From assembly GCA_947623455.1 (NCBI GenBank), contig OX392527.1:32108201-32172200 (forward strand): a DNA stretch of 64,000 nt, given 5' to 3'. The DNA comes from Mimachlamys varia. Taxonomy: Eukaryota; Mollusca; Bivalvia; Pectinida; Pectinidae. Both the position numbers and the translations under genes were made by a program. The notes under the pieces were generated by a model. The model searched no databases, was not told the origin of the DNA, and saw only the letters and a program-made list of their open reading frames with translations. Below, piece by piece: positions 1-14,100 of this stretch (the first letter of the stretch is position 1; each line of letters begins with the position of its first letter).

Positions 1-1265
1 AACACATCCTCACGGGTAGAACATTTATTTATATACAACCCCCAACACATCATCATGTGTAGAACTGTTATTTATATACAACCCCCAACACATCCTCATG
101 TGTAGAACTGTTATTTATATACAACCCCCAACACATCCTCATGGGTAGAACTTTTATTTATATACAACCCCCAACACATCCTCATGGGTAGAACTGTTAT
201 TTATATACAACCCCCAACACATCCTCATGAGTAGAACTTTTATTTATATACAACCCCCAACACATCCTCATGGGTAGAACTTTTATTTATATACAACCCC
301 CAACACATCCTCATGGGTAGAACTGTTATTTATATACAACCCCCAACACATCATCATGTGTAGAACTGTTATTTATATACAACCCCCAACACATCATCAT
401 GTGTAGAACTGTTATTTATATACAACCCCCAACACATCCTCATGGGTAGAACTTTTATTTATATACAACCCCCAACACATCCTCATGGGTAGAACTGTTA
501 TTTATATACAACCCCCAACACATCCTCATGAGTAGAACTTTTATTTATATACAACCCCCAACACATCCTCATGGGTAGAACTTTTATTTATATACAACCC
601 CCAACACATCCTCATGGGTAGAACTGTTATTTATATACAACCCCCAACACATCCTCATGAGTAGAACTTTTATTTATATACAACCCCCAACACATCCTCA
701 TGGGTAGAACTTTTATTTATATACAACCCCCAACACATCCTCATGGGTAGAACTTTTATTTATATACAACCCCCAACACATCCTCATGGGTAGAACTGTT
801 ATTTATATACAACCCCCAACACATCCTCATGGGTAGAACTGTTATTTATATACAACCCCCAACACATCCTCATGGGTAGAACTTTTATTTATATACAACC
901 CCCAACACATCCTCATGGGTAGAACTGTTATTTATATACAACCCCCAACACATCCTCATGGGTAGAACTGTTATTTATATACAACCCCCAACACATCCTC
1001 ATGGGTAGAACTGTTATTTATATACAACCCCAACACATCATCATGGGTAGAACTTTTATTTATATACAACCCCCAACACATCCTCATGGGTAGAACTTTT
1101 ATTTATATACAACCCCCAACACATCCTCATGGGTAGAACTTTTATTTATATACAACCCCCAACACATCCTCATGAGTAGAACTTTCATGTACCACTCCGA
1201 GCATATTCTCATAGGTAGAATTATTATGTGTATACCACCCCAGCACATCCTCTTTGGTGGGACAC
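1..1265. repeat. 43 bp minisatellite, about 28 copies, truncated by the window edge
   Basis: A tandem array of a 43 bp unit (AACACATCCTCATGGGTAGA followed by a TTATTTATATACAACCCCC part). It is nearly perfect to about 1190 and then decays over two or three degenerate units. It begins before the window and lies in the intron upstream of the first visible formin exon. Copies differ mainly at three positions (CTC/ATC, GGG/GTG/GAG, CTTT/CTGTT). Each unit carries ATGGGTAGAA, which resembles a weak 5' splice site. Whether it is anchored on an upstream exon, as the other arrays here are, cannot be seen. Open frames in it are repeat translations and not genes. Confidence 0.95.
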
Positions 1266-1995
1266 TTATATACCTCGTATACACATACCTATAAGCACAC
1301 CTATAATTATCAGTGAAACATTAAAGGGTAGACTACCTTAGGCCAGCAGTGTACCTTAATCTGATACCAAACCCTGCAGGTATTCGTAGGATATGAAACT
1401 TTATGCCAAACTTATTTGATACTCATGAGTAGAACCAAAATGTGTATACTACCTGAAACTCATACTGTACTAATTGCTTGGTAGGAAAAATCATTTCTTT
1501 TATGTATCTCTTGTATTCAAGTTCTTCAGAATTGAATTGTGTCTCCAATAATTCAACTGTTCTTTGCAAAAACAGTTCTTTAATTATCAAGTATCAAAAT
1601 ATTATTTAAACTTATATTTTTTACTTTCAGAAATAGTTGATTCCTCTAACCAGAACAGTCAGTTTTTTGACAAAAACCTTGGCAAGGAAGTACCCCCTCC
1701 CTGGGCACTAAAAAGTAGGTCACTTTTTTTGCCCCACTGAATTTAAATTTACTTTGTAAGTTTGAGTTGTGGAGGTTTTGCAGGTTAACAGTCTAACTTC
1801 ATGACATTTGACTGAATAGAGAGGTAGAAAGTTCATCAATTCCTACTTCATGATATACATGTCTTTACCCATCTGGTTGATAGTCTATCAAAGGTTTAAT
1901 TCTTCTCTCCATATTTACATGTAGTTCCAACATTGCTTGCTTTTCCTCTTTGCCATCAGTGAACATATCTATTAGAGGTTTGTGTGTCTTTCCAG

Positions 1996-2122
1996 ATGGT
2001 ACAGAGGCCTGGGGTCAGACTGGTCCTCACTTGGCATCCTTCCAGCAACAGGTGGAATACCTGCTTACCTCCAGGGAACGCTCACAGCTGAAGAAGGCTC
2101 TTCAGATCTACGCTGAAAACAG
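1996..2122 (+). CDS. GRID2IP: Formin exon: harmonin-N-like domain, first half
   Basis: Acceptor TCTTTCCAG and donor CAG|GTAAGT bound 127 nt (enters phase 2, leaves phase 2). The translation contains FQQQVEYLLTSRERSQLKKA and then LQIYAENR. This is the helical pattern of the harmonin-N-like domains that sit next to the PDZ domains in delphilin. Its last ~49 nt reappear at 3715-3763 on the far side of the next minisatellite. Confidence 0.88.
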
Positions 2123-5100
2123 GTAAGTTAATAGAGGGGCAGAGAACAGGTAAGATATTAGAGGGGCAAAGACAAGATAAGATAAAAGAGGGGCAGAGAA
2201 CAAGTAAGATAATAGAGGGGCAGAGAACAGGTAAGATAATAGAGGGACAGAGAACAGGTAAGATAATAGAGAGGGCAGAGAACAGGTAAGATAATAAAGA
2301 GGGCAGAAACAGGTAAGATAATAGAGAGGGCAGAGAACATGTAAGATAATAGAGGGGCAGAGAACATGTAAGATAATAGAGGGGCAGAGAACATGTAAGA
2401 TAATAGAGGGACAGAGAACAGGTAAGATAATAGAGAGGGCAGAGAACAGGTAAGATAATAGAGGGACAGAGAACAGGTAAGATAATAGAGAGGGCAGAGA
2501 ACAGGTAAGATATTAGAGGGGCAGAGAACAGGTAAGATAATAAAGAGGGCAGAAACAGGTAAGATAATAGAGAGGTAGAGAACAGGTAAGATAATAGAGG
2601 GGCAGAGAACAGGTAAGATAGTAGAGGGGTAGAGAACAGGTAAGATAATAGAGAGGGACAGAGAACATGTAAGATAATAGAGGGACAGAGAACAGGTAAG
2701 ATAATAGAGAGGGACAGAGAACATGTAAGATAATAGAGGATCAGAGAACAGGTAAGATAATAGAGAGGGCAGAGAACAGGTAAGATAATAGAGAGGGACA
2801 GAGAACAGGTAAGATAATAGAGAGGGACAGAGAACAGGTAAGATAATAGAGAGGGACAGAGAACAGGTAAGATAATAGAGAGGGACAGAGAACAGGTAAG
2901 ATAATAGAGAGGGCAGTGAACAGGTAAGATAATAGTGGGGTAGAGAACAAGTAAGATAATAGAGTGGAAGAGAACAGGTAAGATAATAGAGGGACAGAGA
3001 ACAGGTAAGATAATAGAGAGGGCAGAGAACAGGTAAGATAATAGAGAGGGACAGAGAACAGGTAAGATAATAGAGAGGGACAGAGAACAGGTAAGATAAT
3101 AGAGAGGGACAGAGAACAGGTAAGATAATAGAGAGGGACAGAGAACAGGTAAGATAATAGAGAGGGACAGAGAACAGGTAAGATAATAGAGAGGGACAGA
3201 GAACAGGTAAGATAATAGAGGGACAGAGAACAGGTAAGATAATAGAGAGGGACAGAGAACAGGTAAGATAATAGAGGGACAGAGAACAGGTAAGATAATA
3301 GAGAGGGACAGAGAACAAGTAATATGTTAGAGGGGCAGAGAACAGGTAAGATAATAGAGAGGGACAGAGAACAGGTAAGATAATAGAGGGACAGAGAACA
3401 GGTAAGATAATAGAGGGACAGAGAACAGGTAAGATAATAGAGAGGGACAGAGAACAGGTAAGATAATAGAGAGGGACAGAGAACAGGTAAGATAATAGAG
3501 AGGGCAGCGAACAGGTAAGATAATAGAGGGGCAGAGAACAAGTAAGATAATAGAGGGGCAGAGAACAGGTAAGATTATAAAGGGGCAGAGAACAGGTAAG
3601 ATAATAGGGGGGCAGAGAACAGGAAAGATATATAATAGAGGGGCAGAGAATAGGTAAGATAATAGGGGGGCAGAGAACAGGAAAGACACATGATAGAGGG
3701 GCAGAGAACAGGAAGGGAATGCTCACAGCTGAAGAAGGCTCTCCAGATCTACGCAGAAAACAGGTAAGAATAAAATAGACTTAATTTTTAACACAACTTA
3801 TATATATTGTTGTGAACCTTTATGGTTAAATGCAGTCTGTAGAATTGCATCCAAACTGATGTAATGTTGCTGAATCTCCCGATTATATCATGGTCATGCA
3901 AAAGTTCTGAACAGATCATGCAGATGTGATATTAAATCTGATCAGGAGAATATTTGTAAAGATAATTATATGTTAGTTGATGGGCTACGTTTGCCTTGGA
4001 CATGATTTGGAGGAGCTTGAATACAAGCCTAAATTAATGGTCAAGGTCAAGAGGAATATGGGGTTGACCAGTCTAAGGTCAAGGTCACTTACGGAACCAG
4101 TCTTTGGTCAAGGTCACTTACTGAACCAGTCTAAGGTCAAGGTCACTTACTGAAACAGTCTAAGGTAAAGGTCACATACTGAAAATATAATTTCACCGTC
4201 CCACCAAATTGAATCACTCTAGCAGCTGTATCTCTTGTAAGATCTTCAAACATCTTTGCAGATATGTAAACATTGACATATTTTGCACAGGTTTACGTAT
4301 TGTTGTAATCAGTCAAAGGTCATTGTTGGTGAAAATAGAATTCCACCACTTAACCAACAGGAGGTTAGGATATGTGGACGTTTCTCATTTTCTCTACAAT
4401 GCCAGTCAAGGTATGATATCCAGCTATATCCTTATTACTATTCCTCCATGAGGAAGTCTGAACTATTTATCTACCTGTTGTTATCATCAACAGGAAAGTA
4501 GAGAACCTCATTCAGGACTTAGAGGTCATTCTGGACACGCCATCAAAGCAGACACTTTGGATCTACATCATTCCACTACTGGTAGCTGAGCACCAGGAGT
4601 ATGCCCGCCACCGACTCAATATACATCATGATGTTAAAGGTAGGTGTCACAGACTCAATATACATCATGATGTTAAAGGTAGATGTCACAGACACCACAT
4701 AATCATAAGACATACTCTGTAATTGTTATGTAAACCCTCCACAGACTCAAAATATTGAAAAGGTATGTTAAATATTTATCTGCATGCTGATATATTTGCA
4801 TAGATTTGATACAAATGAAATAAGCAAAAACAACTCCACTTTTACTGTTTCAACAATGATAATTATCTGAAATGTAATAATATCTGACAAAGACTCAAGA
4901 TTTATAAAAGTATTGAGAGAACTTACAGTAAACATACTGGACACATTCCATAATCTCAAAGGACTTCCTTAAATCACCTTAGCTGTTAATAGGATGTAAA
5001 ACACAAACCAAATCAGACTGCAAAGGTATGTATAGTCGTTAACTTGTCTGCTTGTCAAAGCTTTACACATCTACCATAGACTTGACATAAACTATGATGA

Positions 5101-8100
5101 CAAAGGTATGTATGTCAAATTGTATATCTCCAATGGATAGATATTTCCCACTGAAAATTACCTTTGTTTAATAAGAAATCCTTCTAAAATTCCAAAAATC
5201 TGTAATTATGCTGTAGTAGAAAACTACAAATGAAATACCTTCCCTGTGTTGTTACAATAATTCTTGCAATAGTATGTAAGACCAGTTGTTCAAAAGGCGA
5301 TTAGCTTAATCAGTGATTAGTGCAAATTTTAATTATCCTGTAACTTTAAAATGAAACCATAGATTTAGTTACAAGTTTGCAGATAGCAATATCTAATAGT
5401 GTCAATTTACAAAATGTTACCTTGACGTATATTGACAGAATTATTAAAGTTTGAAAAATATTATTAAATAGTGAGTAAGCTAATCACCTTTTGAACAACT
5501 GGACCCAGATGTGTAATGTATGTTTAAAATTGACTGTAGTTCTGTGTACTGATATATGTCTACTCTGTTTAATACATTTCAGGCCTGCCTCCTGGTAAGT
5601 GTGAATCTCTTGTCCGTACACAGACTGACCAAGTGGAGACCCAGTATAGCACTGAAGATGAATTTAGAATAGGTATCCCTTACAGTCCCCTTTCCATTCA
5701 CATGTCTGCATGTCACCAGTCGCTCTGTCCTCAAACTTATTTTGTAGGTGTACTGTACTCTTCTCCTGGAACTTCCTGTCACATGGTAGGTCTTCCATCT
5801 TGGAAGTATCCTGTAAGTTTCATTCCTAAGTTTCCTGTCCCTCAGTTGAAGTACTTCAATCTTACGTAAACCTATACTGTTACTCTGTACAGCTTCTATC
5901 TCCTCTGAACTTCCTGTTATTTAATGAATAAGTCGGTCCTACTTTTTAATTACTACTTCTCTCTATCAAATTGGTCCCCCAATCCTCCATGAAAATAATT
6001 CACAGACATCTAGTTTGTCGCCTCTCCTCCATACGCCTGCATGTATTCAAGGAGTATTTTATCTGTTCTCTGAAATTCTTTTCTATCTGTAAAACTCTCT
6101 CCTGTCTCCTAATTTTGCCTCTGAATGAAGAAACCATATTCAACCCGATAAGTGCACCTGTCTCTGTATAAAGCACATCCCTAACTTTTATTAGAGAAAG
6201 AGGATGGGTTTGCTAATTAAAACCTTAAATTAAGACCTTAAGAGTTCCTTGCCTTTAAATGATGTGCCGATACAACCTTGAATCTTTTAACCCAAGTCTC
6301 TGTTCCAGAGAAAGGAAATCAAACTGAATATCTAAGAATTCATTTCCAAATATTATGTGCATAAGGTTTATTAAGCAGACCTTTTCTCCTTTTCCCCCTC
6401 CTCTCCCTCCTGAACTATCTGTCATGCGGCAATGCCCTTGCTCCTTGAACTCACTTCTGCCCTTATATCGGAACTTCATACCACCCAGCTCAATAGGTTT
6501 GGCCCTCTATAGCTTCCTTTCACTCGTGTGTGTTTCCCTCCCTACACTTCCTCATCCTAAACTGCTTGCCTCCCATCTATCCTTAAATACAATTTCCTAC
6601 TATTCAACAAAATATTATATCTTAACTTGCTTAGCTGTCAACCCTCCCTCAAGGGGCAGGAGACTGAGTCATTTCGTCCAAAATTATCCATTGCCCCTTT
6701 AATTATTGAAACTCCCTCCAAATTTAACTCACACAAACTCAAAATCTACATCATTTTGTCAAATGATCTTTTTGTTTCTGCAGTATTGTATGTATGTAAT
6801 GATGATAATGGGTGTTACCCTTAACCAAATTAATGCTTTTTGAAATGATAATTGTTATGAGAAAGATAAATTTAGCAAAACAGTTAAGTCTTAATTTATA
6901 CACTTTCTCCCTAATTGAAAATGTGGAATGAGGGAGATCTTCTTCATTGTAGGTTTCAAGTGTTGACACCAATAGCCTTGACAAATCTCAGTTGCTTAAT
7001 GTTCTTGTGACCATTAGCTATTACGCATCTGCCTTCTGTATTTCTCTTTTTCTGGATAAAAAAAGACTTGTGACATGCAAGTGTTCTGTCAGTCAAAATG
7101 CACCTATTGTAAAATGTGTGTATACCGACATGCTTAAGTTTTATTCATCATTTGTGCTTGATATTGCTAAACAAATTATCAATATATAACTATAATAGAT
7201 TTGGGCTGTTGATATTTGGCCTCCCAATGCACCAGTCCAAAGGGGATGCAACCCTGTTTTTACATTTAGGATGTATATATAATTTTTTTTTTTAATCTGA
7301 CACGCATTTCTTGTTTGAACTGTACATGTTTAATGACTTTTTATTGATAGATAGTAATATTGATACAAAATAATAAATCTACATTTGAACGTTGTCATCT
7401 CAAACTCTTACAAATCCAAGACCCTGTTTCATTAATTCAAAGTATTTCATAAAGTCCATTCCAAAACTTCATATCAAACATTCAAACTTAATTAACTCCA
7501 ATTATCGGATGACTCAAGGTTTTGCCATGGTTCTATATCCACTTTTGAGGTAACAAGGTTCAGCTTTACATACCATGCCAGTTTTACATGAGGATAAGCA
7601 TAATTTGTTAAAACATTGTCAGTATCACAGCTGCTTTAAGTGACGTTAGTGCCACCTGTAATTATTGCTTACACCTGTATTATCACCTGCCTATTTGTCC
7701 TCCAGTGGGTGTTGCAGCTGCTGCCCTCAGAAGAGGAAGGGAATACTTGGTATGTAAAAACCTTGCTGTCATTTATGATTTTGGTGTTCATTTCATTGTT
7801 CAAAAAGAACTGTGAATATTATTAGTACTATTGCATATACCCGGTATATGATGGTTCAACTGATTCAAGTTATCTGTAAATTAATATAAAAAAACACAAA
7901 AATAATCCAAGAATATCTGCAAATTAGATTCAGTATCCTGTAAAAAGTGTCAACAGATGCACTATGTATTGTATAATGTTTTCTTAAGCTAAACAACATT
8001 TAGATAAAATGCTTCAGTCTGTCCAATGACAAAGAAAAATACTGATTATAAGGTGCATTTCTACTTTTTGTTCACTACATTTTTCTTGGTGAACAACAAA

Positions 8101-11100
8101 ACCGATAAATCTTTCGTCATGAATCAATACCATCCCCTGTCACTGAATTTTAGTGTAAGACATATATGGATCAATAGAATTGTGTATTTAACACTAAATC
8201 TTAAGTCACGCCTGCCACTGAATTTTAGTGTAACACAAATGTGAATCAACATTCAACTTTTAACACAACAGAGTTCTTACTCCTCTGACGACGACATGCC
8301 TGACCGAACACAAAAGCCAGGCGTGAAGCGGGCCAGAGGTCGCCTCTGGAAAAAGATGCACCCTGGGTATGACCTCAGTGGAAGAGATGGTAGGTGTAAA
8401 TATGACAGTTTATCTCAGAATAAAAAAAATGATACAGATTATGTGTATAAGTAAGTGTACTTTGTTTGCTGTTAAATATATTAGAACACTGGTTATATGT
8501 TTTTTGATGACAGGAGAGTGGAAAAACAGTTATTGATTAGATACAATTTTGTAATAATTGTAAAACCTAGATTATAGGGCCATCATTGGAATACCTTCGA
8601 ATTCATGAGATGTTAAAGTTTGCAAATTTTGGTGCCTTCACAAATTTATGAAAGCTAAAAACCTTGCTAATATTAAAAATTATACATCATATAACCTTCA
8701 TCAGGGACCAAGAACATAGACATGGCTCTCATGAAGGAACTGGAAGAAACTCGGCGAGCCGTAGAGGAGGCAAAGAAAATATTCCAGGCAGGACACAAGA
8801 TGGATGCAGATTTAACAGGTTTCTCAAACTATTTAGTGATTTAGATCTCGAATGACTTACTTTCCAAATAACTTATATATATATTCATTTTTCACATTCT
8901 AAGCTTTTTAGCTTGAAACAAATTTGACAAGATTAATGGCCTTAACTTGTATTCAGTTTATATTATTCACATCTGAAAAGACTGCAGTAGTAGTTATATT
9001 CTTCAGGTTCCATCAAAATTGATTGTTTTAATGCTTATACCTATTATAATGGTTTTTTTCTAGACTCTGATGATGACACAGATCTGAAAGCTAAGAAATA
9101 CGTAACTGTAATACCTATCAGTAGCAATGAATATACAGGAAAAAATCTAACAGATGAAAAATCTGGACAAGGACAGTCACAGCAAAGGAAAAGAAATGGA
9201 GTATCGCCTGTTTCCAGCAAAAACAGAAATGGAGTACAATTCCCACCGGAGATTGTGTTCAGTTCAACTTGTTCAGATAGTGACAATGATGTTGAAGCTG
9301 ATGTTGAAATAGACAGGTCCAGATTCTCCATCAAATCTGGAGATTCATTTAACCGCCGTGCTATGACTGCGTTGAAAGAGCTTGATGCTGCCATGGCTGC
9401 AGAGGTGTCTGACCTTGATGCAACAAGTACTATTGGTCAGGATTATCTCAAGGTCACTGGTGGATCATCGCCATTGTTGTATCAACAGGGGAAACAAGAT
9501 TCCCAGATTCCACCTCCACCTCCTCCAGGTAAGGTGACTAGTAGACCAACAGGTGGGCCTGCTTCCCAAAGTCCACCTCCACCACCCCTAGGTCCCGAGT
9601 AGACCAACAGGTGGGCCTGCTTCCCAAAGTCCACCTCCACCACCCCTAGGTCCCGAGTAGACCAACAGGGGGGCCAGCTTCCCAAAGTCCACCTCCACCT
9701 CCTCCAGGTAATGTCCCGAGTAGACCAACAGGGGGGGGGGGTAGCTTCCCAAAGTCCACCTCCACCTCCTCAAGGTAAGGTGACTAGTAGACCAACAGGG
9801 GGGGGGGGCAGCTTCCCAAAGTCCACCTCTACTACCCCTAGGTCCCGAGAAGACCATCAGGGGGGCCAGCTTCCCAAAGTCCACCTCCACCACCCCTAGG
9901 TCCCGAGTAGACCAGCAGGAGGGCCTGCTTCCCAAAGTCCACCTCCACCACCTCCAGGTAAGGTGCCTAGTAGACCAGCAGGGGGGCCAGCTTCCCAAAG
10001 TCCACCTCCACCACCCCTAGGTCCCGAGTAGACCATCAGGGGGGGGGGGACCAGCTTCCCAAAGTCCACCTCCACCACCCCTAGGTCCCGAGTAGACCAG
10101 CAGGAGGGCTTGCTTCCCCAAGTCCATCTCCACCTCCCCTAGGTCCCGAGTAGACCATCAGGGGGGGGGGGGGCAGCTTCCCAAAGTCCACCTCCACCAC
10201 CCCTAGGTCCCGAGTAGACCAACAGGGGGGGCCAGCTTCCCAAAGTCCACCTCCACCTCCTCCAGGTAAGGTGACTAGTAGACCAACAGGGGGGGGGGGG
10301 GGGGCAGCTTCCCAAAGTCCACCTCCACCTCCTCCAGGTAAGGTCCCGAGTAGACCAACAGGACGGGGGGCAGCTTCCCAAAGTCCACCTCCACCTCCTC
10401 CAGGTAAGGTGACTAGTAGACCAACAGGGGGGGGGGGGGGGGGCAGCTTCCCAAAGTCCACCTCTACTACCCCTAGGTCCCGAGAAGACCATCAGGGGGG
10501 CCAGCTTCCCAAAGTCCACCTTCACCACCCCTAGGTCCCGAGTAGACCAACAGGGGGGCAGCTTCCCAAAGTCCACCTCCACCTCCTCCGGGTAAGGTGA
10601 CTAGTAGACCAACAGGGGGGCCAGCTTCCCAAAGTCCACCTCCACCATCCCTAGGTCCCGAGTAGACCAGCAGGAGGGCCTGCTTCCCAAAGTCCACCTC
10701 CACCACCTCCAGGTAAGGTGACTAGTAGACCAGCAGGGGGGCCAGCTTCCCAAAGTCCACCTCCAACACCCCTAGGTCCCGAGTAGACCATCAGGGGGGG
10801 GGGGCCAGCTTCCCAAAGTCTACCTCCACCACCCCTAGGTCCCGAGTAGACCATCAGGGGGGGGGGGCAGCTTCCCAAAGTCCACCTCCACCACCCCTAG
10901 GTCCCGAGTAGACCAGCAGGAGGGCCTGCTTCCCAAAGTCCACCTCCACCACCTCCAGGTAAGGTGACTAGTAGACCAGCAGGGGGGCCAGCTTCCCAAA
11001 GTCCACCTCCACCACCCCTAGGTCCCGAGTAGACCAACAGGGGGGCCAGCTTCCCAAAGTCCACCTCCACCATCCCTAGGTCCCGAGTAGACCAGCAGGA

Positions 11101-14100
11101 GGGCCTGCTTCCCAAAGTCCACCTCCACCACATCCAGGTAAGGTGACTAGTAGACCAGCAGGGGGGCCAGCTTCCCAAAGTCCACCTCCACCACCCCTAG
11201 GTCCCGAGTAGACCATCAGGGGGGGGGGGGGGGGCCAGCTTCCCAAAGTCTACCTCCACCACCCCTAGGTCCCGAGTAGACCATCAAGGGGGGGGGGCAG
11301 CTTCCCAAAGTCCACCTCCACCACCCCTAGGTCCCGAGTAGACCAGCAGGAGGGCCTGCTTCCCAAAGTCCACCTCCACCACCTCCAGGTAAGGTGACTA
11401 GTAGACCAGCAGGGGGGCCAGCTTCCCAAAGTCCACCTCCACCACCCCTAGGTCCCGAGTAGACCAACAGGGGGGCCAGCTTCCCAAAGTCCACCTCCAC
11501 CATCCCTAGGTCCCGAGTAGACCAGCAGGAGGGCCTGCTTCCCAAAGTCCACCTCCACCACATCCAGGTAAGGTGACTAGTAGACCAGCAGGGGGGCCAG
11601 CTTCCCAAAGTCCACCTCCACCACCCCTAGGTCCCGAGTAGACCATCAGGGGGGGGGGGGGGGCCAGCTTCCCAAAGTCTACCTCCACCACCCCTAGGTC
11701 CCGAGTAGACCATCAAGGGGGGGGGGCAGCTTCCCAAAGTCCACCTCCACCACCCCTAGGTCCCGAGTAGACCAGCAGGAGGGCCTGCTTCCCAAAGTCC
11801 ACCTCCACCACCTCCAGGTAAGGTGACTAGTAGACCAGCAGGGGGGCCAGCTTCCCAAAGTCCACCTCCACCACCCCTAGGTCCCGAGTAGACCATCAGG
11901 GGGGGGGGGCAGCTTCCCAAAGTCCACCTCCACCACCCCTAGGTCCCGAGTAGACCAGCAGGAGGGCCTGCTTCCCAAAGTCTACCTCCACCACCTCCAG
12001 GTAAGGTGACTAGTAGACCAGCAGGGGGGCCAGCTTCCCAAAGTCCACCTCCACCACCCCTAGGTCCCGAGTAGACCAACAGGGGGGCCAGCTTCCCAAA
12101 GTCCACCTTCACCTCCTCCAGGTAATGTCCCGAGTAGACCAACAGGGGGGGGGGGGGGCAGCTTCCCAAAGTCCACCTCCACCTCCTCCAGGTAAGGTGA
12201 CTAGTAGACCAACAGGGGGGGGGCAGCTTCCCAAAGTCCACCTCTACTACCCCTAGGTCCCGAGAAGACCATCAGGGGGGCCAGCTTCCCAAAGTCCACC
12301 TCCACCACCCCTAGGTCCCGAGTAGACCAGCAGGAGGGCCTGCTTCCCAAAGTCCACCTCCACCACCTCCAGGTAAGGTGCCTAGTAGACCAGCAGGGGG
12401 GCCAGCTTCCCAAAGTCCACCTCAACCACCCCTAGGTCCCGAGTAGACCATCAGGGGGGGGGGGGACCAGCTTCCCAAAGTCCACCTCCACCACCCCTAG
12501 GTCCCGAGTAGACCAGCAGGAGGGCTTGCTTCCCCAAGTCCATCTCCACCTCCCCTAGGTCCCGAGTAGACCATCAGGGGGGGGGGGGCAGCTTCCCAAA
12601 GTCCACCTCCACCACCCCTAGGTCCCGAGTAGACCAACAGGGGGGGCCAGCTTCCCAAAGTCCACCTCCACCTCCTCCAGGTAAGGTCCCGAGTAGACCA
12701 ACAGGACGGGGGGCAGCTTCCCAAAGTCCACCTCCACCTCCTCCAGGTAAGGTGACTAGTAGACCAACAGGGGGGGGCAGCTTCCCAAAGTCCACCTCTA
12801 CTACCCCTAGGTCCCGAGAAGACCATCAGGGGGGCCAGCTTCCCAAAGTCCACCTTCACCACCCCTAGGTCCCGAGTAGACCAACAGGGGGGCAGCTTCC
12901 CAAAGTCCACCTCCACCTCCTCCGGGTAAGGTGACTAGTAGACCAACAGGGGGGCCAGCTTCCCAAAGTCCACCTCCACCATCCCTAGGTCCCGAGTAGA
13001 CCAGCAGGAGGGCCTGCTTCCCAAAGTCCACCTCCACCACCTCCAGGTAAGGTGACTAGTAGACCAGCAGGGGGGCCAGCTTCCCAAAGTCCACCTCCAC
13101 CACCCCTAGGTCCCGAGTAGACCATCAGGGGGGGGGGGCCAGCTTCCCAAAGTCTACCTCCACCACCCCTAGGTCCCGAGTAGACCATCAGGGGGGGGGG
13201 GCAGCTTCCCAAAGTCCACCTCCACCACCCCTAGGTCCCGAGTAGACCAGCAGGAGGGCCTGCTTCCCAAAGTCCACCTCCACCACCTCCAGGTAAGGTG
13301 ACTAGTAGACCAGCAGGGGGGCCAGCTTCCCAAAGTCCACCTCAACCACCCCTAGGTCCTGAGTAGACCAGCAGGGGGGGCAGCTTCCCAAAGTCCACCT
13401 CCACCTCCTCCAGGTAAGGTGACTAGTAGACCAACAGGGGGGCCAGCTTCCCAAAGTCCACCTCCACCACCCCTAGGTCCTAAGTAGACCAGCAGGGGGG
13501 GGGGGGGGGAGGTGGGGGGGGGGCAGCTTCCCAAAGTCCACCTCTACTACCCCTAGGTCCCGAGTACATCAACAGGAGTGCCAGCTTCCCCAAGTCCATC
13601 TCCACCTCCCCTAGGTCCCGAGTAGACCATCAGGGGGGGGGGCAGCTTCCCAAAGTCCAGCTCCACCACCCCTAGGTCCCGAGTAGACCAGCAGGAGGGC
13701 CTGCTTCCCAAAGTCCACCTCCACCACCTCCAGGTAAGGTGACTAGTAGACCAGCAGGGGGGCCAGCTTCCCAAAGTCCACCTCCACCACCCCTAGGTCC
13801 CGAGTAGACCAGCAGGGGGGCCAGCTTCCCAAAGTCCACCTCCACCTCCCCTAGGTCCCGAGTAGACCAACAAGGGGGGCAGCTTCCCAAAGTCCATCTC
13901 CACCTCCTCCAGGTAAGGTGACTAGTAGACCAGCAGGGGGGCCAGCTTCCCAAAGTCCACCTCCACCACCCCTAGGTCCTGAGTAGACCAACAAGGGGGG
14001 CAGCTTCCCAAAGTCCACCTCCACCTCGTCCAGGTAAGGTGACTAGTAGACCAGCAGGGGGGCCAGCTTCCCAAAGTCCACCTCCACCATCCCTAGGTCC

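Noticed and set aside
2158..3726. Long minus-strand open frames (up to 522 codons) rich in repeated SIILPVLCP-like text
   Set aside because: They are translations of the 27-28 bp minisatellite on the antisense strand; the period and lack of stops follow from the unit, with no splice or family support.
3715..3763. Second copy of the exon tail as an independent coding exon
   Set aside because: No credible acceptor with pyrimidine tract before it, and reading from the first donor meets a stop at once.
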